Below, in pieces: positions 38,707-57,792 of a DNA stretch of 64,000 nt. A model generated the notes under the pieces. That model was not told the origin of the DNA. It saw only the letters and a program-made list of their open reading frames with translations, and did no database searches. How positions within the stretch are numbered: position 1 is the first letter of the stretch; each line of letters opens with the position of its first letter. This stretch comes from Isoetes taiwanensis (taxonomy: Eukaryota; Streptophyta; Lycopodiopsida; Isoetales; Isoetaceae), in the NCBI GenBank assembly GCA_021234155.1, contig JAJEKV010000054.1, positions 2,643,702 to 2,707,701 on the forward strand, read 5' to 3'. Both the position numbers and the translations under genes were made by a program.

Positions 38707-39172
38707 CGGCACCAGTGATGGTGGATACAACCTGCGGTTCTTTATTACGTGAATTACAGGTACAACTCCCAAATCTGGTCCATAGTTTGCCTTCTTATAA
38801 AACCCAAGTTCTAAAGTCTAATGCATTTGCAGCATATCTGGGATGAGGTTGGAGAGAATGACATGGAAAGAGATAGAATGCTGCTGCAGTTGGAACAAGA
38901 ATGCCTTGAAGTATATCGTCGAAAGGTAGATCAGGCAAATCATGCAGACTCGTTTGCACGGGCCTTAGCGGTCTGAAGCAGAACTTGCTTCTTTGATATC
39001 TTCCATAGGAGATCGAACTCTTCACACTCGTGTAAGGAGTATATTCAGCTTATTTCAAGTTTCAAATTTCATTGCCCAGAGCTAGATTCAGATTGTGACA
39101 TGAAGGCATGTGTTGTAGTTAGATAAGCATGGTGGAACGCTGAAGGAACAGCTTGCAGCCCTTGATCCCATA
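38707..39172 (+). pseudogene. MAP65: MAP65/ASE1-type microtubule-bundling protein, N-terminal fragment
   Basis: Exon 38707-38759 reads APVMVDTTCGSLLRELQ. Exon 38833-39031 reads [37 protein letters not shown] and, after a frameshift at [25 protein letters not shown]. Exon 39119 to about 39172 reads HGGTLKEQLAALDP. These match the N-terminal dimerisation coiled coil of plant MAP65, which cross-links antiparallel microtubules. Intron phases fit. Similarity stops after LDP, and the microtubule-binding region is absent, so the piece is a truncated gene copy. The frameshift lies at an expected GCAG(AT) reading GCGG, a pattern seen widely in this window. Confidence 0.92.
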
Positions 39173-39649
39173 GGACCCATTTGTGTTAAACAATTGAGAT
39201 TATCTAAAACATTCTAGCATAAGCTAGCATAGATTAGATGACCAGTTTATCTTTGACTCTGATATACTCTGACTCTGATATACTCTGATATAAACATATG
39301 CGATAATATTTTTCTGGTATAAACGCATGAATTTGGCCTGGAATGGCGTCTGTATTTGTTTTTGTTTGCGGAAGCTGGGCGTGATGGAGTTGTGGTGCCG
39401 CAGAGGCTGGTTTAACTTAGCAAGGGCGGGGTTCTAACTAATTTCCTTCACGCCAGGAGACCCAAAGTTGGATCAGGCCTTTTGTTGCAGCTTTCATTTC
39501 TGCCGTCTAGGTTTCCACTTTGGGCTTTTGATTTCACTACTGTTTAGCAATTCGCGCAACTATGACACTCCTGCACATGATTTGATTCTCATCCGAGCTT
39601 GCATTTGCCTTCTAATTGATTTAACTCTCGGTGTTTAACCTTTCCGCAG

Positions 39650-39782
39650 GCAAAATTCTTCATGTTTAATGGATGGTAATTTGAAGGCCAAATGCACATG
39701 GTTAGATGCAGAACAGGGCAATCATGTACTATTTGTTTCATCAATAAGGAGGTCAGATATAGATACCGTATCTAATCTACAG
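39650..39782 (+). other. possible exon of unknown gene
   Basis: Bounded by an acceptor (TTTCCGCAG) and donor (CTACAG|GTACAT). One frame is open throughout and reads NSSCLMDGNLKAKCTWLDAE then QGNHVLFVSSIRRSDID. Family not recognised. It lies between the MAP65 and MSI1 pieces on the same strand. Confidence 0.35.
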
Positions 39783-39849
39783 GTACATTTTCTAAATTAT
39801 GTATCCATCTCTAGCTGGAGCTTGCTTGACTCTTTCCGTAACTTCTCAA

Positions 39850-40380
39850 CTAGAAACATGGCCATAACTCCCAAATTGAAGCTCTGTTTTATGCACAAGA
39901 AAATCCATTGGAAAGGTCACTGGAAGGTCCACAATTGACGCTAGGTGTCCATTTTCCAAATTCCTAGCAGAAATGGGCCAAAACAGTGCCAAATCAGGCA
40001 ATGTCCTTGCTGCCACAGTTTTACAGTCGGGTAGAAATATGGCCATAACTCCTAAATGAAAGCTCTATTTTCTGCAGCGGGGAACATCCGGCGGAAAGGT
40101 CTTTGGAAGATCCACAATTGATGCTAGGCGTCCATTTTCCAAATTCTTAGCATAAATGGGTTAAAAGCAGTGCCAAATGTTCTAATGTCTTTGCTTGCTA
40201 CAGTTTTCTGAGTTGAATAAAAATATGGCCATAACTCCTAAATGAAAGCTCTATTGTTTGTGCAAGAACATGTATTGGAAAGATCATTGGACGGTCCACA
40301 AATGTTGCTTGGCATACATTTTTCAAATGCTTAGCATGAATGAGTCAAACCACACGGTATGCGCTCTTGAAGTTGGTTTT
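39850..40380 (+). repeat. tandem ~183-bp repeat, three copies
   Basis: Copies begin with ATGGCCATAACTCC at 39858, 40039 and 40225 (spacing 181 and 186 bp). Each holds GAAAGCTCT, CATTGGAAAGGTC-like, GGTCCACAAT and TCCATTTTCCAAATTC elements. Moderately diverged satellite-like block; not coding. Confidence 0.9.
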
Positions 40381-42245
<1,865 letters not shown>

Positions 42246-43485
42246 GTGTGAGCAACAATTCATTCAATGAGGTTTTTAACTATGCGACACAATGCTTTGA
42301 ACCAATCTACTAGCTTTGAACCAATCTACTAGCTCTGAAGGATGACTTCTTCTAACTTAATTTTTGACACTCAACTTTAGACGTTCTTAAGCATGGTAAA
42401 AAGATTTGGCTATTAAATCTTGCAAGGCCATTAGCCCAAGTATAGTCTAATATTATGCCCACCGTTTACTTGGATCTTGGATCTTTGACCATATTTATAA
42501 ACGTGTAAACATTTGCAACATCTTCACATATCTATTTAACCTCGCTTCAAGTACATTCGTGTTAACTACCCATTACATTTACACACGTCGACAAAGCCAA
42601 AGTCTAATAAATAGTTAAACTACCACCACACTCCATTCTATTTAGAGCTAGATTCCATAGTAGGAGTTAAGAAGCTGCCATTTAACTACCATTATAATTA
42701 TTGCCAATTCATAAGCTCTCCCCTCACATTATAGAACATTCCTAACAAACTCTTGATTAAAGGATAGACAAGCTCTTTCATCCTTTAGAACACTAATAGT
42801 TGGCATGATAGACCTTCTGTCGCACGTTGCATCTTTGGAAGCAATGCAAAATTACCAATTCGTAGTTGGGCTTTAACTTCCTGCCCGATTTTTATTGCCG
42901 TAGTGTAATCTTGGGATGCTTGATGTAAAAAAGGAAGGATGCAAGTTAAAGTTTCCTCGACAACAATCTTTGGCTCTAACACTTCAAACTATCTATGCAT
43001 TTTATTTTATTCCATTTTGTACACATACTTTCTGTATGCTATTTTAGTAGCCTACTTTTTGTAAGGGCATTCAACAAACATCCTTGCGTAAAGAAGATTG
43101 TTCTAAGCGAGATTGACTTGAGAGGTTGATCCAAGTTAGCTATAGTTGTTCACCAAGAATTTGACCATCTACATGTTCAATATATGTTGATTGGTTGGAA
43201 CTAAGTATCCTTAGAGGTACATACCTACGGTTCCCAAGGTCTGTAATGTCCCTTGATACATGGGTTTTAGGTTAAGGGGCTTAAGATTTACGGTCAGAGT
43301 AACTATTGACTACTAGCATTGGTTTAGGTTTAAGGGTTTAAGATTTTAGAGGTTACTCTCAGGTTTAGTGTTTGGAGGTTATGTTATTTGGATTTTCACA
43401 TGGTATAATTTCTCACTCAAAGAAGCAGTAACAGGTTAATAAAGTCTTTGCAACCTGTTGACTTTGCAAAATCCCTCGTAGTACA
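42246..43485. other. no recognised gene
   Basis: AT-rich sequence between the MSI1 exons and End B. CTAGCTTTGAACCAATCTA is duplicated near 42294-42330. No coding or RNA feature recognised. Confidence 0.4.
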
Positions 43486-43521
43486 ACCTCTTATAGTACA
43501 ACCCCTCATAGTACAAAAACT

Positions 43522-43603
<82 letters not shown>
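43478..43603. repeat. triplicated End B motif and (TA)n tract
   Basis: CTCGTAGTACAACC, CTTATAGTACAACC and CTCATAGTACAAAAACTTG follow in tandem, then TA repeats 43524-43603. The right border of the TA tract is the end of the large retroelement (GACCAGCCAGAGCC at 43604). Confidence 0.92.
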
Positions 43604-43606
<3 letters not shown>

Positions 43607-46600
43607 CAGCCAGAGCCACAACCTTTTGAAATGACTTGCCATCCATATAGCCTTGAGAAACCAAGAACTATAGGACTTATCAGTCCCTTTGGCTCCAAAA
43701 AACCAAAAGGGGAACCTTGGAAACCATTTTTATCTTGAATTAAATAGTGATTGCATCATAAAATGTAATACAAGCAATCAGAAATTCATCATCATCCAAA
43801 ATAAAGGTAAGGGTTAAGAACAAAATACATTATCATCCAAAGTTAACAAAAAAGGTAAGGGTTAAAAATATTTTAAACCATCCAAAAACTGTTGAACATA
43901 AAGTTAACAATGACAAAAGCCTTTTTAAGCAAGTTATTATGAAAATCATGGGGCAAAAAACCAAAAGCCTTAAGAAGCGTCAACTTTTATTCACCATGGA
44001 TTTGAAACCGATAAATCAGCAACAAAGTTTATGCTTTTTGAGGTAAACAACAACAAGAGGCGGTTTGGTAACAAATATAAAGACCCTTCAACTTGTATGC
44101 TTCAAGAGTTTTCATAAAAAATACCATACCATGGCAAAATTTTATGCAAAGTTATTTTAAAAGCGGTATCAAAAGTTGCAAGAGATAATCTTTTGTCACC
44201 ACGTAAACATCCACAATCAACCATGAGAACATGGGAAAAGGAAGTTCGGTTACTGCGGTCAAGCGGATCACAAATTAGCCCTTTTGGGTAATTGTGAAAT
44301 TGACTAGCGGGGTAAAGCAATGAACATCCTTGGCATTTTCGACCCTTCACCCATACATAGGAACCAAAAGCGAAGACAAAGTTCGAGGAGTAAGAGGAGT
44401 AAGTGGAGTAAGTGGCTAGTTCTCAGCAGGTCTGAGAATACTATATGTTCCTGTTTTCTTACGGAATCAAAGGCATGTCATCGCAGTCACTCTTACCAAA
44501 TAAGCGCTCATCTTTAAAGCGGATCATGCTTGGAAGCGACAATTTGTGCTTGTACAAATTAATAGAACTATTATGTAGCAATAATACTGATAATAATAAG
44601 AATAACGAGAATAATAAGCTAGCCTAAGTGAAATAGTAGTCCCAGATGTGCATATCTATTTAATGCTAAAATTATTTTGAAGTCAGCTGTCAAGTCTTAC
44701 CGTGATCCAGCAAACACTGTTAAAAGATACCTGGTCCAAGGATTAAGCAAAAGAGGTTATACAACTAAGTTGTACTGCTAAATGCAACTAGGTCAACATA
44801 AGTATGTTAAAGTGGCCCCAGGATCAGGGACTCTATTCAATACCTCATTTGCAAATCAAGTTAAAATAAAACATTGCATTGCTGAGATATGAATTAACTG
44901 CCGGATTTAATAATAGATTTAAACTGGGTTTCCAGATCATATACAGGCTCAGGATAAAGAACATATGCTTACAACACAAGAATTATTCAGAATAGATCAG
45001 ATCTGCCTTGAAAGGAAGGACTAAAGTGACTTATAACTTAAAACATGACATCTAAGCAACTCACATTACCTTGCTAAAGTAAACCAGACAAATAATTAAG
45101 TTAGAAGCATATGATGATCCCGATTAGTAAAAATGAGATATACATGGAGGTTTGGAGAATCAGAGTTATCATATAAAACTGTATAACATGCTACATGAGC
45201 GGCCTTTGGTGCAAGTATAATCCCTTAAAGGTATTTGATATAGTTCTGTCATTCAACCTCAATGATAGTTATCCTACACAGTGATACAACCAGGTGAATC
45301 ATTGGCCATTTATTGCTTAATCTACCATGGATTCAACTATCCGGCTTTTATTTCGATTACGAGATATTACGCAAGCCAGACCACTTAGGTTCAGTTCTAA
45401 GATATGTATCCACACTAGTGTTGCTAAATAAATCCGCTTTTAGCATGGATTACAAGCATGCTTGGAGTTTCCACTAAATCGTATGGATTCTAAACCACAT
45501 GCTAGATACAATGAACATGTTATTGACCCGGTTAAAGCGGTATTGTTTAAGGCCTGGGTTCAGCCCGGATAGACCAGCCAAAGGATTTAAGCAACAATAT
45601 TTTTAAATCCCATGTTAAACCATCGATAAGGGTCGATTACTAAAAATATGGATCCAACAATCATAACGACTTAGCTAAGCATGGATAAAGCAAAGGGAAT
45701 GACTAAAGCTTCGTGCTCAAAGCGAGTTTAAATTTGCCTTATGCTCGGGATATACGTCATAGCACATATTAGTCGATTGAGACTTCGCATGCGTGTTTAA
45801 GCTAAAATATGGATCCACTGCAGTACTAACAGATGATTTAGCCTGGATTTTCAGATAATACACAGGTTATTATAATTCAGTACGGGTTTAGATCATAGGC
45901 CTATAAATTCTGAGGGAGAATCAGACTAAATCAGATCTGCATTAGACAACACCAATAAAGTGACACATGCCATAATACTAGAACTCAACCATATTCAGAT
46001 CACCTTGCTCAACAAATTCATACAAAAGTCAATCAGGAAAGCACATGGTTCAGATGACATATGCCTATGAATAATATGATGCAGACTTTTACGGGAATTT
46101 GGAAGATTAATGTATAATATAATGAACCTGATTAGGCTGGATCTCCTCCTCTGCTTTATCATTGTCAGATTCGTCCTCTTCAGATGGTGAAAGTGGCACC
46201 ACTTCCACATTGGCAGGTACATCAATCCTATCTGTTGCATCAATCCTATTTGTTGCATCAATTTCCTTGTGAACACTACTACAGCCCTGTAAACTTGGCA
46301 TGAACTTCTTGATATTGCTATCCTGCTTATCCCTCCCTGGATCAATGTTATTGATTCTGCAGAGCTCCAATAACTGAGCCTTTGTTGGTTGCACACTTGG
46401 ATGCTCAATCCCATGCCTTCTGAGCACTTCAATTAATTTATGCCTGGTCTGGCCTTTGTTATGGGCGCCCTCAGGCCGCCCAGCTCTGTTCATGATCCCA
46501 ACAAAGCAGAAAAACCATGTTACAAGCCCTTATAATGGCTGCTAATCCCATATTTTTAAGATTAATCCTGCTCTGGGAACAAACCCTGCCAGTTAAAGGC

Positions 46601-47890
46601 CTTGATCTCTTGTTATAAGAAGATTTACGTATACCTTTTTCTGGATAATAACAGGATAATACCTGGCATTGCCCATCATGCCTAATCATGTAAAATAAGA
46701 GTACAAACCCACTCGAAGAGTCTCTGATCTGTCCGTCCGGTGTTAGGGATCCGTCAAGGCGGCCGATTAGATGCGATGTGGATCAATGCTTCAAAATTTT
46801 AGGGTTGAGCCAAATGCCGTAACTCCGCATTAGGGTTTGCCTTGTGCAATTATCAGAAAAACATTTCCACGTATACACCATATATGATCCATTAGGGAAA
46901 AATTAAAACATACCAAAGGTGCTACACTTAGTTGCCCAAGGCACCATGCATAAAATCTTTACCCATGAAATACCATTGAGTATTCCCAGGAATACTTCAT
47001 AATACCTTCAATTTACGCCTGCCTCACCAATTAGCTTATAAATCTTGTGCCGTCATATACTAATGGGATATTGCCATAACAAGGCAAAATTATACTTAGT
47101 ATGTTAAATTTGCTCAAGAGCCTAGTTCTGGCCAATGTGATTTCTAGTCCATGGAAATAACACTAGGGTGCAACTTAGATACGTGCAATGGCGATCATAT
47201 ACAACATTTCATAGGAATTCCTTGCCAAATGGTTTAGAACAGTGATACAAAAAGTAATTTTCAGAAAAAATTCCAAGTCCATGAGTGGATTTGTTGTGCC
47301 AACAGTACTAATGCAAATGATCAGAAAAAAGCCTGAGCATCCAAACAGAGGCATGAGTGTCTAGTGATCAATATCCAAGCCTAAATTGTGGGCCATACCA
47401 AATGTCTAGATATGTCATAAAAGAGGCAAAACAAATGAACTTAGAGGGTGATGCATAATGGTTACCAACAATTTATAGGTCAATGAGGTTTAGGAAAATC
47501 ATATCCTTTAAAGGATATATGCTAAGAAATCTAATTGATCAAATTAGTTCCAGAGGCACAGTAGATTAAATTGGTTGTGCAAAACCTCGGGCTTAGTAGT
47601 TATCTTTTAACCTATGCCAAAATAAATTAAAAGCATATGTTTCAGTTTAAGAGAAAAGCTTAAAACCGAGAAGACATAATCCTGTGTCATAAATCAAAGC
47701 CAGATAACAATGGCAAACAAACTTAAAGTATTGAACTTATGGTAAAACCATTTCCATGAGTGAGTTTTCCAAAAATATTAGACCAAAGTTGCTGACCCTA
47801 GATCAAAGTAACATAAACCATAAAAGGAAGGTTGGAAGTCCATTGAGCACCAATAATCAAAACCAAATAGAGGCCAACCCAGATGCCACA
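43604..47890 (-). repeat. 4.29-kb direct repeat, downstream copy
   Basis: Starts GACCAGCCAGAGCCACAACC and ends GATGCCACA at the TA run. The half nearest the core (46500-47890) is almost identical to 55010-56396. The other half differs mainly at CAG/CTG sites (for example AAGCGGTATC here, AAACAGTATC in the other copy). Contains an intact SAP-like exon at 46493-46128; otherwise mostly intron-like. Confidence 0.95.
46128..46493 (-). CDS. SAP-like first exon of the retroelement (intact copy)
   Basis: An ATG-led frame reads MNRAGRPEGAHNKGQTRHKL, IEVLRRHGIEHPSVQPTKAQ, LLELCRINNID and ends in an acidic, Ser-rich tail (SPSEEDESDNDKAEEEIQ). The Leu pattern, GI turn and TKAQLLELC resemble a SAP-type DNA-binding helix-loop-helix. 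It ends with AATCAG|GTTCAT, a donor in phase 0 that would join the ORF1 acceptor (TATAG|GAAGGC at 51933). This copy lies downstream of the RT, so it can only feed ORF1 in a tandem array. The homologous exon at 54990-54632 is in the correct upstream position. Confidence 0.65.
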
Positions 47891-47990
47891 TATATATATA
47901 TACCTACCTCCTGCCGGAAGGCAGGAGGGTTCCCTATAAGTGCAACATAAGGGCTGGAGGGCCCCTATGTAGGGACCCTCCTGCCAACTA
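47891..47990 (-). other. 3' tail of the RT unit: TA run and alternative GC-rich hairpins
   Basis: Three complementary blocks occur: CCTCCTGCC (47907-47915), GGCAGGAGGG (47920-47929) and CCCTCCTGCC (47976-47985). The middle one can pair with the left (9-bp stem, GGAA loop) or the right (10-bp stem, 46-nt loop). A short TA run (47891-47902) separates this from the downstream repeat. It lies just after the RT stop codon and probably forms the RNA 3' end recognised by the RT. A related GGGACCCTC tail ends the older copy near 23298. Confidence 0.7.
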
Positions 47991-47998
47991 GATAAAAA

Positions 47999-50089
47999 CT
48001 ACAGGAAACGATGTTTGTACTTATGCAGTTCAGCAACCAGAATAGTGATATCAAACCTAAGTCCAGGGAATGTTTCTTTGTATAAAACCCTGCAGACCTT
48101 GTGCCATACATCTTTTTTCTGAAATCCCTTACTAACAAAATTTTCCATCAGCTGAACCAGATCCAATGCTGCCTTAATTGGATTACTATGCACGTATAGA
48201 TAAGGTTGGATCTGTGATATAATTATATTGCAAGCCATCAGATATGGACGGCAGCTACTTGCATGCACAAATCTAGAGGCTTTGAAGGGCAGTTTAGCTC
48301 TTTTGTCATATCTGTAAGTAACATAGGTGCCATGATGAGGAGCCAAAACCTCAATAGTCATATTGAGAAAGTCTATCTTTTTTCCAACAGTTTTACTGTC
48401 CCAATACGTGGTTTCATCCTTGATAGCCAGATGCTTCAAATTGTATATAAAAAGATCATTAGGATCATCCTTTTGTAGACCCAGAAAGATTCTAATATAG
48501 GGATTGTTAATTGCAGCAAGATCATCAATATACCTAAAGGTATTCCTGAAGGCGGCAGCAACCTGTAATTTGCCTTTGCTGATGAGTTCCAAAATAAACT
48601 TAAACTCGAACCAGGCGAGATAAAGATTACACCAGCCAGGGCTGGAAGCAAAACCCATAGGGATTCCTTTGACCTGTTTCCAGATCCCATTGTACATTGA
48701 CAGATAACAGTTACACAAAAGCCACCTGTTGAGATTAATAAATAGACATCTGTCCATTCTAAGCCAGGAATTACCCTCTGGTATCCTTTCCTTCCAGTCC
48801 ATATCAATATTCTGATTACCAGATATGGTGTACCAAAGTTCATACCCAATATGAATTTGTTTTTTATACTTCCATACCAAGTTAATAATATTCTCCATGA
48901 CATTGCATATACCATCATCCCCATCAAGCGGTATATTTTCATAGCATTTGGTTATATCGGCCACAAACACATTATTAATTTTGGCTGGAAGATTACATGA
49001 TATGTCATAGATAGAATTAATGATCCATGCTGCTCTGATCTTATCCTTTAAGAATAAGTTAGCAGCTGCACATTTATCGTGACAGATAATTGTCCATGCT
49101 TCCAAAATTAGATTGAGTCCAGCAGCTATAATAGAAGCAACAATTGAAAACATGCTGTCATGCGCGTTTGTGATCCACCTATACTCTTTTTTATGCGATT
49201 TAAAAATACCTAGAAGGTATGGAAGTTCAGAGGAAGAGATGTGTCCATCCCCAAGCATGTTTTGCAGATCACTTTGGATCTGAGTTACAAGGTCATCTTT
49301 AAGGAAATCACATTTTCTGAAATCATCACTCTGTAATCTCTTAGTAGCCTCTTGCCTAATGTGCAAGGGACAAATAAAAGAGGGATTATTTGCTGCCTTA
49401 TCGACCCCAGCTGTGTATAGATTGGTAACGATCCACTCAATGTTTTTAAGGACCAAATTATCCTGAATCATGAACTTTTTATCATTGGTCATGTTCTTTT
49501 CTATGAAATACTTCGCAAGCCACTTAGTTTCTTTTTTGAGTGCCTTTTTGCACTCCTGTATAGCAGTGCTATCCTCATTGCCAAGATCAAAACGGTGCAC
49601 ATTAAAAAACTGCTCAATGGTTTGTGCCATTTCATCCTTAAATTGCTGCAGGGTAAAAGGCTGATCAGGAATGTAGTTGAGTCCCATTGAGAACCATTTT
49701 CGAAGAGCTTTATTATGTACGATCCTTAGGTCAGTAGTGCGAATATGCTCAGTCAATGGATCAATGAATCCTTTTAAATTAGGATTTGAACATGGGCATT
49801 TTGGCTGCTCAGTATTGGCAAAGATAATTTTTGGTTTGTAGAACATGTCTTTGAGATTAGCAGTATATCTCCAACCAAATGTTGTTTCTTCCCATAGATA
49901 ATAGCCTAATTCCCCAAAATGCCTAGAAAGAACACTTTTGAATGTTCCACTGAAATCAATCTTGTCCACAATCTTGGAAAAATATGTGAAGTGCACATAT
50001 TTTAACTTTTTTTCATCTCTGATTGTTTTCAACTTCCACTGCCCATCAATTTTGCATGAAAGTTCTCTCCATTTGATCTGTTTATACAT
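47999..50089 (-). CDS. reverse transcriptase, Penelope-like or related class, 696 aa
   Basis: Intact ORF starting MYKQIKWREL. N-terminal region: CPCSNP (98-103), HIRTTDLRIVHNKALRKW (115-132) and DKAANN (230-235). RT core: motif A VADITKCYENIPLD (Asp378), motif B GIPMGFASSPGWCNLYLAWF (475-494), motif C FRYIDDL (Asp522, Asp523), then FLNM (574-577) and YDKR (594-597). The aspartate triad is present. The combination IPMG-SP and FRYIDDL-x-x-NN with a YDKR block is typical of RTs near Penelope elements that are common in animals; exact class needs phylogeny. No GIY-YIG, RNase H or integrase is visible. ORF1 ends 248 nt upstream, so RT is a separate frame, perhaps reached by reinitiation or its own splice. 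The start is the first ATG after in-frame stops. Confidence 0.92.
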   Translation of the reverse strand: MYKQIKWRELSCKIDGQWKLKTIRDEKKLKYVHFTYFSKIVDKIDFSGTFKSVLSRHFGELGYYLWEETTFGWRYTANLKDMFYKPKIIFANTEQPKCPCSNPNLKGFIDPLTEHIRTTDLRIVHNKALRKWFSMGLNYIPDQPFTLQQFKDEMAQTIEQFFNVHRFDLGNEDSTAIQECKKALKKETKWLAKYFIEKNMTNDKKFMIQDNLVLKNIEWIVTNLYTAGVDKAANNPSFICPLHIRQEATKRLQSDDFRKCDFLKDDLVTQIQSDLQNMLGDGHISSSELPYLLGIFKSHKKEYRWITNAHDSMFSIVASIIAAGLNLILEAWTIICHDKCAAANLFLKDKIRAAWIINSIYDISCNLPAKINNVFVADITKCYENIPLDGDDGICNVMENIINLVWKYKKQIHIGYELWYTISGNQNIDMDWKERIPEGNSWLRMDRCLFINLNRWLLCNCYLSMYNGIWKQVKGIPMGFASSPGWCNLYLAWFEFKFILELISKGKLQVAAAFRNTFRYIDDLAAINNPYIRIFLGLQKDDPNDLFIYNLKHLAIKDETTYWDSKTVGKKIDFLNMTIEVLAPHHGTYVTYRYDKRAKLPFKASRFVHASSCRPYLMACNIIISQIQPYLYVHSNPIKAALDLVQLMENFVSKGFQKKDVWHKVCRVLYKETFPGLRFDITILVAELHKYKHRFL

Positions 50090-50337
50090 CGGAAACCCTA
50101 TTAATAGGGAGAAATAAATGGGAAAAATCCCGTAAAGTTTTAGGCTCTGTGGCCAAATGTATGGAACTAGATGCTTTTAATGCACAGTCCAAAGCATTCA
50201 AACATTACCAAACAGCAGTAAGGTAAAGTGATAAAGAGAGGTACAAAGATAAAGAGTAGAATGCTGAAAATAGAGAACTGAAATTTAAGAACAGAAATTT
50301 GAATATTAAGAAGTAAATTTTGAGAAAGGGTAGTACC

Positions 50338-51933
50338 TCAACCAAATTTGATTTTATTAACCATGGTGCCATGTGCCAAAGTAGGACCTTTGGTCAATGC
50401 ATCCGTACGTGTTGTAGAGAACTTGTCGTCCAATCTTGTAATTGCAGGGACTGCTGGAGTTTTCAAAAGCTTAGGTGGCCTCAAAATGCCACTTGGTGGT
50501 GTGCTGGTTGCCTGAGATCTCTTTCTGCTCGGAGTAGCATAACCATAACTGTAGTTACCATGCAAGTGTTCTTTGAGAAACTCCATAGATTTGATAGTCT
50601 TTTCGATGAGGTCCACAGTTTTAGAGTTACCAAACAGCTCCTTTAGGTTGCAATCAGGATCATTGGACCATTTACGGGTCATCTCCACCATAAGTTCCCT
50701 AACTGATAGGTACCCGACATACGCCAGTACCACACCTCTGATTGGTTCGGTTGAAAGAAAAGAAGACAGCAAAGCATACCTCTTCTGAATACATTCTCTT
50801 GGCCAGATTACTTCCAAGTTGTTCATCATGAACCAAACCACATGATCAAACCAAATTATATTATCAGGGCATTTAACATCAGTCATGGTATCACAGTTGC
50901 ACTTGAGGAATGGGCAATAAGTTCTCCAAATACGCTTAAGATAAAAATCAATCCTTGGTTCAGAAGTCTTGGCCATATGCCCTTTCTGTCCGATGTAAGA
51001 TCCAGTACCCACCGTGCATTTACGTTCAAGGAATTGGAAATAATTGAATGGTAGCTCAGGAAATATGCGTCTGATACGCTTAGTGAAAGAAAGAGCATCA
51101 GATTTTGCCTTCTTGACTTCATCAGCAGTAAGATTAGCCAATTTAATCCAAGAGTCGAGGTTAATAGGAGCTATTACCCCAAGATTGTTGCTTCTCCAAA
51201 GGGCTTGTTGAAACTGTTCCCCATGTGCCTCCACATTCCTATTAGACATTATAGGAAATCCACCACAATTAAAAAGATTAAGTTCACTGATATTGTATGC
51301 TTTCAGCTCGTTCGAAATTCTTTCCTCCTCCGTAATTTCAGCCACATTAGTATTATCCATAATAGGTTCGACTTCAGACTGTGCTTCGGCCTCATCAAGA
51401 AGACTGATATTAAAAAGGCTGTTTGAAAGAACAGGTTTGGGAGTAGGCTTTTTCTGTTTTGGAGGGTTCAGATTTCTAGGAGGAAAGGAATGTTTGATGC
51501 CATTAACCTCCTCCAAGGCATACAAGCCTTTGACGAAGGTAAGAAGGTCCAACAGGTCTTTCTTATCAGCCAGGATATGAGCACCAGGGAGCATGTTATA
51601 GGAGTTGTCAATGAGTTCCTTGCAAATTATTGGATCATAGTTTACCTGATTGATAAGCGACACTAAGTCGATCATATTGTTGAGGCCAAAAAAGAGGATC
51701 ACAGAAACTTCACCTTCAACCAGAGAGCACTCTTTGGAAATGAACATTTGATGTATCTCTTTCTTAAAGATGCATGATAGTACGGTCTGTACGGCCTTGT
51801 TAGGTGCTGTAATGCCAGCATCAGAATATCCAAGTCTGCTGAGTTCGGGATACCAGCCAGGTCTAGAGTCACCAGCTTGCTGAATGTTTCCTTGAGGATC
51901 ATTGATAATAAGCTTACTTAAGGTGGAGCCTTC
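50338..51933 (-). CDS. element ORF1 protein, 531-codon exon
   Basis: Open from a splice acceptor (TTTTATAG|GAAGGC) at 51933 to the stop at 50338. An internal ATG at 51747 gives 469 aa, but the 62 codons before it are conserved in the older copy (RPGWYPEL, GYSDAGI, APNKAVQT), so translation likely begins in the upstream SAP-like exon. Features: an acidic middle (EAEAQSEVEP, ITEEERISNE), a Cys cluster YCPFLKCNCD (277-285 of the 469-aa frame) that could bind zinc, and a basic C-terminal SGILRPPKL motif. No known gag, endonuclease or helicase is recognised. A nucleic-acid-binding role is a guess from position and composition. Confidence 0.8.
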   Translation of the reverse strand, partial: EGSTLSKLIINDPQGNIQQAGDSRPGWYPELSRLGYSDAGITAPNKAVQTVLSCIFKKEIHQMFISKECSLVEGEVSVILFFGLNNMIDLVSLINQVNYDPIICKELIDNSYNMLPGAHILADKKDLLDLLTFVKGLYALEEVNGIKHSFPPRNLNPPKQKKPTPKPVLSNSLFNISLLDEAEAQSEVEPIMDNTNVAEITEEERISNELKAYNISELNLFNCGGFPIMSNRNVEAHGEQFQQALWRSNNLGVIAPINLDSWIKLANLTADEVKKAKSDALSFTKRIRRIFPELPFNYFQFLERKCTVGTGSYIGQKGHMAKTSEPRIDFYLKRIWRTYCPFLKCNCDTMTDVKCPDNIIWFDHVVWFMMNNLEVIWPRECIQKRYALLSSFLSTEPIRGVVLAYVGYLSVRELMVEMTRKWSNDPDCNLKELFGNSKTVDLIEKTIKSMEFLKEHLHGNYSYGYATPSRKRSQATSTPPSGILRPPKLLKTPAVPAITRLDDKFSTTRTDALTKGPTLAHGTMVNKIKFG

Positions 51934-52108
51934 CTATAAAAGAAATGAAATGAAACCAATAAATATAAGTTAAAATAAGAAAAATGTTAAGGTTAAGTAT
52001 ACTAAAATCACGCTGCATGCAAAGAAAGGAGTGTAAAGACAGAGTGAAAAAAATGGTTTCCAAGGTCCACACTAGTATAACTAGTGAACTGAAGTGGGAA
52101 ATATATAG

Positions 52109-57792
<5,684 letters not shown>

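Noticed and set aside
48263-48942. Other frames inside the RT and ORF1 genes (for example 168 codons at 48436-48942)
   Set aside because: Same-region shadows of the intact RT and ORF1 frames.
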